Assembly (NCBI GenBank): GCA_031286325.1
Contig: JAITUT010000036.1
Coordinates: 1-39,409, forward strand
Direction: 5' to 3'
DNA: 39,409 nt
DNA from: Helicobacteraceae bacterium
GTDB lineage: Bacteria > Campylobacterota > Campylobacteria > Campylobacterales > SZUA-545
The notes below the pieces were generated by a model. The model saw only the letters and a program-made list of their open reading frames with translations. It had not been told where the DNA came from and did no database searches. The translations under genes and the position numbers were made by a program. The first letter of the stretch is position 1, and each line of letters starts with the position of its first letter. Shown in pieces: positions 8,421 through 16,775 of the stretch.

Positions 8421-8849
8421 GTGAGCCAGATGTCAGTTACGTCCTCTACTGGATATTATGCCGCGCCGCAAACGCGCGCTTCCTCTGGCGCGGCAAGCGC
8501 GAAGAATCCGCAAAATCCGCCTGAAACAGCTTTATTCGCGACAAAAAATCCCGACGGCACAATTACTATGCACTTAACCGACGAGGAAATAACGGCTTTA
8601 ATGGCCAAAGTCGAGAAACTGCCGGACGATCTGTTTGTATGGGGGCGCGTAGAAAAAACCGAGAATGGGCAAGATAAGCTCGCGGGAGGGTTTATAGGGG
8701 TTGGAGACAAGGGCGCTATTAAATCGGTAATAAGAGAGATGATGCTTTTTGAAACAATGCTATTGCGTTTTAAGCGTAGATACGGATTGTTGCCTGCGGA
8801 ACTTCGCGGTGAATTTTTTAAAGGTCAAAATCTCTCTGTGAAAGTATGA
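8421..8849 (+). CDS. protein of unknown function (142 residues)
   Basis: A soluble 142-residue protein with a low-complexity Ser/Ala/Pro-rich N-terminus (residues 1-40), a central segment centred on TITMHLTDEEITALMAKVEKL, and a C-terminal amphipathic region. There is no signal peptide or membrane helix, and no family I recognise. The start is GTG, with AAAGGAG five bases upstream. The disordered N-terminus followed by short helices is reminiscent of small secreted or flagellar accessory proteins, but that is only an impression. Its stop overlaps the start of the next gene by four bases (ATGA), so the two form an operon. Confidence 0.7.
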   Translation: MSQMSVTSSTGYYAAPQTRASSGAASAKNPQNPPETALFATKNPDGTITMHLTDEEITALMAKVEKLPDDLFVWGRVEKTENGQDKLAGGFIGVGDKGAIKSVIREMMLFETMLLRFKRRYGLLPAELRGEFFKGQNLSVKV

Positions 8850-9091
8850 ATATAAAGATCGGTTTTCTTATAGTCGCGATCGTATGCGTTATGTTTTTTA
8901 TGGCATACGTCTTTTCTGGCGATCAATCACCCAAGAAAAACATTCAAGAAGAATCATTACCGCGATCAGGCGGCGGGCAAATTTTGCCCCTGCGAAAGCG
9001 CGGTTGCGCAGCGAAAGAAAACAACTGTAACGCCGCAAAGAGCAAAACGGCGAATTTCGCGAAATGTCAAGGAGCTCTTAAAGCCTCTTAA
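8846..9091 (+). CDS. small single-pass membrane protein
   Basis: An 81-residue protein with one N-terminal membrane helix (about residues 4-24) and a basic, cysteine-containing hydrophilic tail (three Cys). It is translationally coupled to the upstream gene through an ATGA overlap, which is the main evidence that it is real. No homologue is recognised. The N-terminal helix could be an uncleaved anchor leaving the tail in the periplasm. Confidence 0.55.
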   Translation: MNIKIGFLIVAIVCVMFFMAYVFSGDQSPKKNIQEESLPRSGGGQILPLRKRGCAAKENNCNAAKSKTANFAKCQGALKAS

Positions 9092-9097
9092 CGCAAA

Positions 9098-9114
9098 GAT
9101 CGGCTTTGCCGATT
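9098..9114. terminator. hairpin between convergent genes
   Basis: ATCGGC (9099-9104) pairs perfectly with GCCGAT (9108-9113) across a TTT loop, in the 30-base gap between two convergent stop codons. The T tract is short (TTT on the minus strand), so it would be a weak bidirectional terminator. Confidence 0.45.
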
Positions 9115-9121
9115 AGCGAAG

Positions 9122-9598
9122 TCATTCCGTTTGCATCGTCAGGCTAAGCGGGTGTTTGTCGGTAACCACAAATGAAAATTCGCTCTCAAAGACTTTAATC
9201 CGCCCGAGCAATGTGCCCGTAACGCTTACGTTGCGCTTGCGGGTCGCGTTATGCAACGCGCGCGCCTCAAAGACGATCTCGTCTCCAACTTTGATGGGCG
9301 CTAAAAAGTTGCACTTCGCTACCGCGAGAATTGTGTTCGGCTTGTTAATCGCCGCCGCCGCGCAAAAGCTCGCCGCTGAAAAGATAAAGCCGCTATGTAC
9401 CAACTCGCGCTTATCCGCTATCATAGCCTCCGTCGTTACCAGCCGCACGCGCGCGTAACTATCCTGAATATCCTCCACATATCCCGATAGGTCTTGGTTG
9501 ATTAGAGTATAAACTTTGAGGTCTAAATGCTCTTGTTCTACAACCTTTTGATTTTGTTCATCTGGCAACTCTTCTTCGGCTTCTATTTCGTCCGCCAT
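9122..9598 (-). CDS. hot-dog-fold thioesterase-like protein (Cj0977 type)
   Basis: A 158-residue protein: an acidic N-terminal extension (about residues 1-25), then one hot-dog domain with HSGFIFSAASFCAAAAIN as the central helix. The usual PaaI/FapR-type core is recognisable. In Campylobacter jejuni the hot-dog protein Cj0977, reported as sigma-28-dependent and needed for invasion, is encoded beside cmoB (Cj0976); the same neighbourhood occurs here. The substrate is unknown and true thioesterase activity is unproven. The ATG has AAAGGG upstream. The gene starts 66 bases after the cmoB stop. Confidence 0.83.
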   Translation of the reverse strand: MADEIEAEEELPDEQNQKVVEQEHLDLKVYTLINQDLSGYVEDIQDSYARVRLVTTEAMIADKRELVHSGFIFSAASFCAAAAINKPNTILAVAKCNFLAPIKVGDEIVFEARALHNATRKRNVSVTGTLLGRIKVFESEFSFVVTDKHPLSLTMQTE

Positions 9599-9636
9599 TT
9601 TAGCCCTTTATTTTTCTTGCGCGAGCAAAGCCCGCG

Positions 9637-9644
9637 TTATCGCC
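9637..9644 (-). promoter_or_regulatory. candidate sigma-28 -10 element
   Basis: The minus strand reads GGCGATAA, 39 bases upstream of the hot-dog gene start, close to the sigma-28 -10 GCCGATAA and the Campylobacter CGATwT form. The expected TAAA-type -35 is not convincing. Confidence 0.25.
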
Positions 9645-9664
9645 AAAGTTTTCTCGCTCAATTC

Positions 9665-10525
9665 TCATTTCTTTTTTGCTTTCAAATACGCGCGGGTCGG
9701 GGCGGCGTAGCCCTCGATCGTGCGATCGCTGTCGCACGGGTCTAGAAAATCGCTCAAACTCTCGCCGCCAATCCACTCGGTTTTGCGTTGCTCCTCCAAA
9801 TCGGTGCGGCGCACGGCGATCGTCTCAATATCTTTGAAACCCGTGCGCGCGAGCCACAAATGGAGCGCGTCTAGGCTCGGCACAAACCAGACATTTGACA
9901 TTTTGGCGTAGGTGTTCTTAGGGAAAAATATCAGCCCGTCCTCCGACGCGCTCTCGCCGTCAATAATGAGCGAATCCAGATACAACTCGCCGCCGCTTTT
10001 AAGCGATTTGGCGATCGCGCGCAAAGTGCCGATAGGATCGCTCCTATGGTAAATCACGCCCAAACACACGACCGCGTCAAAAAAATTAAGGTATTCCGAC
10101 AAATCCGTCGAGCCTTTCATAAAATACTCTATCGGCGCGTTTACAAATTTGTTCAAAAATTGAAATTGCGAATAGTATTTTACGCTCGGATCAAAGCCGA
10201 TCAGCTTTTGCGGATTTTTATCTAACATTCTAAACAAATAATATCCGTTATTACACCCTAAATCTAAAACGATTTTGCCTTCAATATCTAACTCAGGCGC
10301 GATCAAATTATATTTAATATCGCTGCGCCATTCGCTATCAATTTTCAGATCGTCTATTTGAAAGGGACCTTTGCGCCACGGCATTAACTCTCTTGCGATC
10401 TGCTCGTAATTCTCTTTGCCGGCGGTTTCAATCACGATCGTATTGCCAATCTCAACACTTTTAACAATAGGCAGCAGCGCGTTGATCTTATCAAGCAAGT
10501 TTTGCGCGTTAAGGTCTAATTGCAA
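9665..10525 (-). CDS. cmoB: tRNA uridine-34 carboxymethyltransferase CmoB
   Basis: CmoB uses carboxy-S-adenosylmethionine to convert 5-hydroxyuridine-34 to 5-oxyacetyluridine in tRNA. The SAM-type pocket VLDLGCNNGYY is near residue 90, followed by YNLIAPE-type and GVIYHRSDP segments and the C-terminal ERRTEWIGG-like stretch (here QRKTEWIGG). The length is slightly shorter than in enterobacteria and usual for Campylobacterota. A GTG at 10534 gives three more residues but overlaps its own AGGAG (10534-10538). The TTG at 10523-10525 sits eight bases after that site and is preferred. The gene start lies inside the 3' end of the lipoprotein gene. The partner cmoA is not in the window. Confidence 0.93.
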   Translation of the reverse strand: MQLDLNAQNLLDKINALLPIVKSVEIGNTIVIETAGKENYEQIARELMPWRKGPFQIDDLKIDSEWRSDIKYNLIAPELDIEGKIVLDLGCNNGYYLFRMLDKNPQKLIGFDPSVKYYSQFQFLNKFVNAPIEYFMKGSTDLSEYLNFFDAVVCLGVIYHRSDPIGTLRAIAKSLKSGGELYLDSLIIDGESASEDGLIFFPKNTYAKMSNVWFVPSLDALHLWLARTGFKDIETIAVRRTDLEEQRKTEWIGGESLSDFLDPCDSDRTIEGYAAPTRAYLKAKKK

Positions 10526-10734
10526 TTTATGCACTCCTCTACTTCATTAAGGGGCGAAGGCTCTTTTTTGCAAGTGTCGTAAATATCGTTTTTGCCGCAC
10601 TTTCTAAAATATATTCCTTGCGCGTCATAACCCTCAACGCAATCATTATAGTATTTTGACGAAAATCCGCATTCATTTCTAAATACGCAACCGCTAATTA
10701 AAAATGCTGTGAAAACAAAATAAAAACATCTCAT
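10516..10734 (-). CDS. small cysteine-rich lipoprotein
   Basis: A 72-residue precursor with a lipoprotein signal: hydrophobic helix, then lipobox LISGC (lipidated C16). The mature 57 residues carry seven further cysteines and end in ECINCN, suggesting disulfides or metal binding. The start overlaps the DUF2062 stop (ATGA) and the 3' end overlaps the cmoB start, so it is embedded in the operon. The function is unknown. Confidence 0.75.
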   Translation of the reverse strand: MRCFYFVFTAFLISGCVFRNECGFSSKYYNDCVEGYDAQGIYFRKCGKNDIYDTCKKEPSPLNEVEECINCN

Positions 10735-11336
10735 TTTTTCTGTCTTGCCTGATATGATTTAATAATTTTTTTGATCGCCAGATCGTAAAAAAACCTAGAA
10801 CCGAAAAATCCGACTAGGCTAAAAAATACCGCGCAGACTGCGACTCCCGTCATCAACGGAAGCGGCGCGTGTTTTATGAGCGCGATAACGCCGTCTGTCA
10901 AAGTATCGGCGTTTTGCAAAATGTAGAGGCTGGACGGCTGGTTTAAGATACATTCGCCAAGCCAAAGCTGAAAGACGATCAAAATCGGGTGCGTAATCGG
11001 GTTCGTAATCCAGACGGCGGCAAGCGAGAGCGGGATATTGGCGCGGAGCAAGATCGAGAAAAGTCCGCTTGGAATCATTTGAAACGGCATCGGGATCATC
11101 GCCCAAAAACAGCCGATCGCAAAACCGCGCGAAATTGCTTTTCTAGTCGGTTGCCAATACTCCTCGCGCAGGAATTTGTCGCCTAATTTGCGGTGTAAAA
11201 AACTATCTTTGAGTTGTTTTTTGCGCGGGATCAAGCGCAGGTATTTTCCCACAGACGATCTGCGCCAAACCGCAGGTTTGATCTCGCCTTCGCTCGTGAA
11301 AAATTCATTCGAAAGCGACGATCGCGCTTCTGTCAT
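10731..11336 (-). CDS. DUF2062 membrane protein
   Basis: A 201-residue inner-membrane protein. After a basic cytoplasmic N-terminus (about residues 1-65) come hydrophobic segments around 70-120 and 150-185. The core FAIGCFWAMIPMPFQMIPSG with a PMPFQ motif and ITNPITHP is characteristic of DUF2062, whose function is unknown; some members are fused to glycosyltransferases. Both ends overlap neighbours by four bases (ATGA), so it is translated with the GGDEF/EAL gene before it and the lipoprotein gene after it. Confidence 0.85.
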   Translation of the reverse strand: MTEARSSLSNEFFTSEGEIKPAVWRRSSVGKYLRLIPRKKQLKDSFLHRKLGDKFLREEYWQPTRKAISRGFAIGCFWAMIPMPFQMIPSGLFSILLRANIPLSLAAVWITNPITHPILIVFQLWLGECILNQPSSLYILQNADTLTDGVIALIKHAPLPLMTGVAVCAVFFSLVGFFGSRFFYDLAIKKIIKSYQARQKK

Positions 11337-13462
11337 TTTTCGCCTTCAGGCGCTTGCCAGACGAATTTGGTGATCTCCGCGGCGTCCATTGGCGGCGCGT
11401 AGTAATAGCCCGCGATGTGAGCCGCGCCAGTATCTAGCGAAATTGATTCGTCCTCCTCGGTCTCAATGCCCGAAACAGTCATATCCACATTCATCATACG
11501 CAAACGTTCGTCTATGAGCGAGAGCAGCTTGATATCGTATTTGTTGTTGGCGATGAGCTTTAAGTCTTTCGGCGCGATCTTGACTTCGGTAATGCCCAAA
11601 TGCGCAAGCTCCGCGAGCATTACAATCTCGCTTCCAAAACCATCGGCGTTCACCGCAAAACCCTCGTCTTTGAGGCGCGCCACCGCTTGGCGCACCATAC
11701 GTTTGTCCTCCAAAATCAAGTGCGAATTAACGTCAAAACTTATCAGGCGAATGTCGATATTGCGCTTGGCGACTTGTTTCGCCGCCCAACTCGGGAACGC
11801 GACGTCTTCAAGCGTCTCATAACTCAAATTGATCGCCACGCGCTTTTGAAAGCCGATTGTGAGCCATTTATCCAGATCGTTTAACACATTTTCAAAGACT
11901 TTGCGATCTATGTCGGAGATAATTCCTAGATCGCTTGCGATCCCCAAAAACTTTGACGGTAGCAGCTTGCCCAATTCGGGGTGATTCCAACGCACGAACG
12001 CCTCAACAGCCTCGAAAGCAGGTTTGCCCTCTTTGACCGACATTATCGGCTGATAGTGCGTATAAATAGCGTTGGTATTCAGCGAGTTAATCAAAATGTC
12101 CTCTAATGAAATGCGCTCTTTCGCCCATTGGTGGAGTTTTTCGTTAGCGAAATAAAACGACGTCTTATCCGGGCTCGTCTGCCTCGCGTGTATCATCGCG
12201 CTCTCGCTCTCCGCGATTAGCGATTCGCCGTCAGGCGCGTCGTCGGGAAATAACACCACGCCGATATGAAACGCCATATTCGCTAAATTAATACCCAGCT
12301 CAAACGGTTGCGAGAATAACTTCATAAGCCTGCGCAGAAAGCTGATCAACGCCTGTTCGGGCGGCTGCGCCGATAGGATCACAAAGAATTCGTCCGATCC
12401 AACGCGCGATAAAGAATCCGCGGTGCGCAAGGCGCGTTCAATGCGCCACGCTACATTTTTAAGGAGCGAATCGCCTACATTTTTGCCGTATTCGGCGTTA
12501 ATGCGAGCAAAACTAGAGATGTCAATATAGAAAAATACGAGCCGCTCGTCGCTCTTTCTGGCGCGAGAAATAATTCGCTGCAGGCGCTCTAATGTCCAAG
12601 CGCGATTTGGCAGCTCCGTTAAGTGATCGTGATAGACAAGGCTCTCGCCGCGTTTCGTGATCCTCAATTTCGCGTCGCCGACTTTGCTTGCGACTCCCCA
12701 GAATCCGTATGGCTCGCCATTTTTTTTCTTGAGTAAATATCGGCGCACTTTTGCTTGAAACGAGGTTTTATCGCGTTTTTGAAATTCGTGCGTAACGCTC
12801 TCGATGTAGCCCTCGTCTATTAGCTGGACAAGCGACGCGCGAAACTGCATCGCGCCGATTTTGGGCGGAAAAAGCTGCTCAAATTTCATATCCAAAAGCT
12901 CTTGCTTGGTGTAGTCCAAAGCGGCGCAGAGCGCTTGATTTACGCGGCGGAATCTGCCCTCCATATCGCAGAGGAAATAACCCTCGTCAATCGCGTTAAT
13001 TAGCTCGGTCAAGTCGCGCTCGGAGTCGGCGTGCGCTAACGCGTGGGCGTACTCTCTTGAAGCGTCCACGTGGCAATTAATAATCATCTTAATACCGTCG
13101 CACTCAATAATCTTGGAGTAGAAATCAAAGTTCCCGCCGCCTTTGCCGATTCGGATATCGCCGCGCATAAAGCGCACGTGTTGGTTTGGCGATTTAGTTA
13201 ACTCCGCGACGAATTCGTAACGTTGCTCCTCGTCCCTCCAAATGCCGATGGTTTTGCTATCGTAATTTAGAAGCTCTTTTATACATAAGCCGGAAATCTG
13301 CAAATACAGATCGTTCGCATAGACAAATGTCCCGTCCGCGAGGCGCGTAACACACACAGGGAGCGGAAAACAATCTAAAATTTTCGTTACTTGCGCGAGC
13401 GCAATTTTTAATTTTTTCGGCGAAGAGCCGTTTTTCTTTTTACCGAACAAATTAAATATCAT
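11333..13462 (-). CDS. PAS-PAS-GGDEF-EAL protein with degenerate catalytic sites
   Basis: A 709-residue soluble protein: two PAS-like domains (about residues 25-130 and 150-265), GGDEF (about 280-440) and EAL (about 450-700). The cyclase signature is GSDEF (355-359), but the I-site RTAD (346-349) is kept. In the EAL domain the signature is EAF, the FEITE glutamate position is Asp (577), DDFG is DGFG (607-610), the AEGVE first Glu is Ser (664), and QGY is AGY. So it is probably inactive in both directions and could act as a c-di-GMP receptor or regulator (inference). ATG 13462 is chosen over 13525 because AAAGGCGG precedes it; it overlaps the upstream GGDEF/EAL gene by 11 bases. Confidence 0.9.
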   Translation of the reverse strand: MIFNLFGKKKNGSSPKKLKIALAQVTKILDCFPLPVCVTRLADGTFVYANDLYLQISGLCIKELLNYDSKTIGIWRDEEQRYEFVAELTKSPNQHVRFMRGDIRIGKGGGNFDFYSKIIECDGIKMIINCHVDASREYAHALAHADSERDLTELINAIDEGYFLCDMEGRFRRVNQALCAALDYTKQELLDMKFEQLFPPKIGAMQFRASLVQLIDEGYIESVTHEFQKRDKTSFQAKVRRYLLKKKNGEPYGFWGVASKVGDAKLRITKRGESLVYHDHLTELPNRAWTLERLQRIISRARKSDERLVFFYIDISSFARINAEYGKNVGDSLLKNVAWRIERALRTADSLSRVGSDEFFVILSAQPPEQALISFLRRLMKLFSQPFELGINLANMAFHIGVVLFPDDAPDGESLIAESESAMIHARQTSPDKTSFYFANEKLHQWAKERISLEDILINSLNTNAIYTHYQPIMSVKEGKPAFEAVEAFVRWNHPELGKLLPSKFLGIASDLGIISDIDRKVFENVLNDLDKWLTIGFQKRVAINLSYETLEDVAFPSWAAKQVAKRNIDIRLISFDVNSHLILEDKRMVRQAVARLKDEGFAVNADGFGSEIVMLAELAHLGITEVKIAPKDLKLIANNKYDIKLLSLIDERLRMMNVDMTVSGIETEEDESISLDTGAAHIAGYYYAPPMDAAEITKFVWQAPEGEK

Positions 13463-15821
13463 TTTGAACCGCCTTTTGCCCAATTTGAGGCAGATTCGCG
13501 AGAGGCTCCGGCGTATGGCAGGCATAGCCTTGCACGTAATTTACGCCAAGCTTCTTTACGATCTCGTAAATTTCATCGTTGCAGACATACTCCGCGACAG
13601 TTTTCAAGCCATAAGCGTTCGCGAGCTGGATCATACTCTCTACAACCGCCTGATCAGACCTGTCGTTGTCTAGATTTTTCACGAATTGCCCGTCAATTTT
13701 GAGGTAATCAACTTTAAATTGCTTTAAGTACGCGAAAGAGGATAAACCGCTGCCGAAGTCGTCCAACGCTAAAGACGCGTTCAAGGAGTGCATCTTCTCT
13801 ACGAACGCAATTGCCAGATTTAGCTGGCTAATCATACAAGATTCGGTGATCTCAAAGATAAGGCGATCAGGGTCTATGTTATATTTGGCGATCCGCTCCG
13901 CGACGAATGTGGGAAACTCTCTGTCGGAGAGGCTCGCGCCGCTGATATTGATCGCGAAACGATATACGTCGTGCTCTATATTGTTATTGTCCCACTCGTG
14001 GAGTTGGCGGCAGACGCTATCAATGACCCAGCGATCAATATATGGCATTAAATTAAAACGTTCGGCGGCGGTGATAAAGCGCGACGGCGGATGAATGTTG
14101 CCGCTGAGATCGCGCATTCTAATTAGAATCTCCGCGTGTTGCCTGTCGCCCTCTTTCGTGGGTTGCTCGCGCTGGAAGTAGAGCATAAAACGTCCTTGCG
14201 AAAGCGCGGTGTTGATATGCGCGACGGAGCTAAACTCCTCGTTGCGCATTCTGAAATACTCGTCGTTTTCGTCATAAAATACAACCATTCCGCGCCCGCG
14301 CTCTTTCGCCGCGTAGCAAGCGGTGTCCGCGGCGATCAGGATTTTCGTAAGCGAGTTGATCGCGCCTTGCGCGAAAACCACGCCGATAGACGCGCCGATC
14401 TTGAATACGCGCCCCGCGAAAGTAAATGAATAATTGCGAATATCTTGAATGATCAAATCCGCGCGGCGCTTCGCCTCCTCATAATCCACATCGCGGTAAA
14501 GGATCGCAAACTCATCGCCGCCCATTCGCGCCAGAAACCCGTAAGCCGTGTGTTGCATTAAAAGCTTCGCGATCGCGATTAGCAGTTGATCTCCAGCGAT
14601 ATGCCCGCTCACGTCATTAACGACTTTGAATTGATCCAAATCTATATAAAAGACGCAAACGGATCGTTTGTCTTGCTGCGCCCAATCCAGAGTTAATTTA
14701 AGTTGGCTCTCAAATGTGCGGCGATTATTAAGCCCCGTCAAACTGTCGTGTTCGGCTTGATAGCTTAGCTCCTCAGCCGCGTCGTGCTGGACGGAAATGT
14801 CGCGGATAGACGATCTGTAACCCAAATTATCGCCGTCCTTGTTATAGATCGGCTGCCACGAGATCACGACCCAAATATCGCGCCCCGCCTTATTGCGCAC
14901 GCGAAACTCCAAATCCTGCCCGCTCTTTTGATTCTCCGCCAAACGGCGGTGGCGGTTAAAAATTTTAATATCGCCGGGATGTACGATCGGCAAGGGGAAA
15001 TCCGCCATATTTAAGCACTCTTCGGGCGAATATCCCGTAATTTTCTCCACGGCGGGATTCACCCATTTGATCTTGCCGTCTTTGTCGAACCAATTCTCCC
15101 AAGCGTAGGTGTAATCCGCGATCGCGCGAAACTCCATTTCGCGGCGGCGCAGAGCCATAATGCCGCCTTGGATATTGTTTAACATTACGTTGAAGTTCGC
15201 CATTAGAGATGAAATTTCGTCATTGCCCTTCGGCGAGACGCGCACGCTTAAGTCCCCTTGAGCTACTTTGTTGCTCGCCGAGATCAAATCTTGAATTCCG
15301 CCGGTGTAATAATAAATTAAAAAGCTCGCCGCGCCGATCGAGAGAATGATCGCCAAGATCGCCACCGCGAAATTTTCGGCGTCCGCTTCGGTTTTCGCGG
15401 CGTCAATGCTCCCGCGGTCAAAGACGACTTTCAGCGATCCGTATGTTTCGCCGTCAAACTCAATTTTGCCTGTGATGGCGTAGTAACGTTTGCTGTCGTG
15501 TTTTTCAAATTCGCCTTGCTCTTTGTGCGCGATCACATTGTCGCGCAAATCGCTCAAAGTTATAGCTTGGACAATCCTGACGCTCATCCAATCGTCTAAA
15601 AGCTCTTTTATATTTAAATAATCTTGCGATATAAGCGGCGTAACGAGCGACGAGAGATAAGCCATTAAAAGCGAATTTGCCTGCTCCTCAAAGTTGCTGT
15701 TCATACTATTATTCATAATGCGCGATCCGTTGTAATTCACGGCGAATAGCGCGATTGCCAAGATCGTAAAGATAGAGACGAGTAAGCGGAGCCTAAAAGA
15801 TCGCGTTAAAAAGGAGATCAT
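13452..15821 (-). CDS. membrane HAMP-PAS-GGDEF-EAL c-di-GMP enzyme
   Basis: A 789-residue bifunctional-type protein. TM1 is at about residues 11-30, the periplasmic sensor about 31-150, TM2 about 151-172, HAMP about 173-225, PAS about 230-350, GGDEF about 355-520 and EAL about 530-785. The cyclase motif GGDEF (434-438) is intact, but the usual I-site RxxD is replaced by H..Y, so product inhibition may be absent. EAL residues E564 (as EIL), N625, E667, DDFG (687-690), K708, E744 and Q764 are present, so phosphodiesterase activity is plausible; the second Glu of EGVE is Cys. It overlaps the binding-protein gene by ATGA. The periplasmic partner is probably that protein (inference). Confidence 0.93.
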   Translation of the reverse strand: MISFLTRSFRLRLLVSIFTILAIALFAVNYNGSRIMNNSMNSNFEEQANSLLMAYLSSLVTPLISQDYLNIKELLDDWMSVRIVQAITLSDLRDNVIAHKEQGEFEKHDSKRYYAITGKIEFDGETYGSLKVVFDRGSIDAAKTEADAENFAVAILAIILSIGAASFLIYYYTGGIQDLISASNKVAQGDLSVRVSPKGNDEISSLMANFNVMLNNIQGGIMALRRREMEFRAIADYTYAWENWFDKDGKIKWVNPAVEKITGYSPEECLNMADFPLPIVHPGDIKIFNRHRRLAENQKSGQDLEFRVRNKAGRDIWVVISWQPIYNKDGDNLGYRSSIRDISVQHDAAEELSYQAEHDSLTGLNNRRTFESQLKLTLDWAQQDKRSVCVFYIDLDQFKVVNDVSGHIAGDQLLIAIAKLLMQHTAYGFLARMGGDEFAILYRDVDYEEAKRRADLIIQDIRNYSFTFAGRVFKIGASIGVVFAQGAINSLTKILIAADTACYAAKERGRGMVVFYDENDEYFRMRNEEFSSVAHINTALSQGRFMLYFQREQPTKEGDRQHAEILIRMRDLSGNIHPPSRFITAAERFNLMPYIDRWVIDSVCRQLHEWDNNNIEHDVYRFAINISGASLSDREFPTFVAERIAKYNIDPDRLIFEITESCMISQLNLAIAFVEKMHSLNASLALDDFGSGLSSFAYLKQFKVDYLKIDGQFVKNLDNDRSDQAVVESMIQLANAYGLKTVAEYVCNDEIYEIVKKLGVNYVQGYACHTPEPLANLPQIGQKAVQNDI

Positions 15822-16702
15822 ATTCCGTCCTCTATCAGCATCTTTTGCACAAGCGGTTTGTAGATTTCACCCGCTTTAATATCTCTCTCGTCCGCGGCGA
15901 TAAATCCGCCGTAGTTCATAGTCTCCATAAAGCTTTTACCATCAACGTCGTTGTTGAACGCCAAAAGCGTCGACTGGATTTCAGATAAAGCTTTTTCGCC
16001 GAGTTTGGTTTGAGCCATCATATAAAGACCCGGCAGCTCCGTTTTGTCAAAGTCAATTGTAATGAGTTTTTGTTGAATTTCCATAGGCAACGATCTAAGC
16101 GGAGGAGTTCCCGTGATCATTGCGTCAACGATCCCCTCCGTAACTGCGTATAACCCGCTGGTGTGGCTTGCTTGGTGCACTAATTTGTAGTCGCCCAACT
16201 CCGCTTCGCGCTTCTCCAAAATGTCGGCGCCCACGATGCAATAAATGCTCAAAAAGTCGGGCAGACCTATTCTTTTGCCTTTCAAATCGGAGAGGCGATT
16301 GGCTTTGGAGTTTTTGCTTACGACAATTATCAAATCAAGCGACTTTTTGTATCGCGCGATTGGCTTATAACCCGCGTCCGCCAAATGCGGGACAAAATGC
16401 ACGGGCGTCAAAACCAATTGAAAGTCGCCGTTTAACGAGTGTTTGAGAAACGTCGCGTGATCTTTGGCGCTGCCAATTACCACATTAGTTTCCAGATGTT
16501 TTTCCATAAAAGCTTTCAAGGGTTTGTGGAGTGTGTAGAGGGTTTTGGGCGTAGAGAACGGCGCGATGTTGAGATTTAAAAACTCCGCGCCGATGTCGGC
16601 TCTAATCCGCGCTTTTGACTTGTTATCATCTGCGGCAAAGGCGCTAGCCGCAAGCAAGATTGTAAAAAAAGCTACAATCACACTTTTTTTGAGAGGCGGC
16701 AT
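15818..16702 (-). CDS. PhnD-like periplasmic substrate-binding protein
   Basis: A 294-residue exported protein with a signal peptide (residues 1-23, ending AFA). The type II periplasmic-binding fold is of the PhnD (phosphate/phosphite/phosphonate) kind, with the segments DFQLVLTPVHFVPHL, LSDLKGKRIGLPD and GIVDAMITGTPPL. No ABC permease or ATPase gene is nearby. Instead its stop overlaps the start of a membrane GGDEF/EAL protein, so it most likely delivers a ligand signal to that sensor rather than feeding a transporter. The ATG has AAAGGAG upstream. The gene is divergent from hemL, with 73 bases between. The ligand cannot be read from the sequence. Confidence 0.88.
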   Translation of the reverse strand: MPPLKKSVIVAFFTILLAASAFAADDNKSKARIRADIGAEFLNLNIAPFSTPKTLYTLHKPLKAFMEKHLETNVVIGSAKDHATFLKHSLNGDFQLVLTPVHFVPHLADAGYKPIARYKKSLDLIIVVSKNSKANRLSDLKGKRIGLPDFLSIYCIVGADILEKREAELGDYKLVHQASHTSGLYAVTEGIVDAMITGTPPLRSLPMEIQQKLITIDFDKTELPGLYMMAQTKLGEKALSEIQSTLLAFNNDVDGKSFMETMNYGGFIAADERDIKAGEIYKPLVQKMLIEDGI

Positions 16703-16765
16703 AAACGCTCCTTTGCTATATTTGAGGCTTATTTTAGCGAAAATACCTTGATCAAAAGAGTTTGC

Positions 16766-16770
16766 GGAGG
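16766..16770 (+). promoter_or_regulatory. ribosome binding site of hemL
   Basis: GGAGG five bases before the ATG at 16776 fixes the hemL start. The 73-base divergent spacer must also hold promoters for both directions, but none is clear enough to place. Confidence 0.6.
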
Positions 16771-16775
16771 TTTTA

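Noticed and set aside
13462-13525. 21-codon upstream extension of the second GGDEF/EAL protein
   Set aside because: It would extend 74 bases into the upstream gene; the ATG at 13462 has its own ribosome site and a typical short overlap.
15818-16702. PhnD-like protein as part of a phosphonate ABC transporter
   Set aside because: No permease or ATPase gene is adjacent, and the coupled gene is a signalling enzyme.
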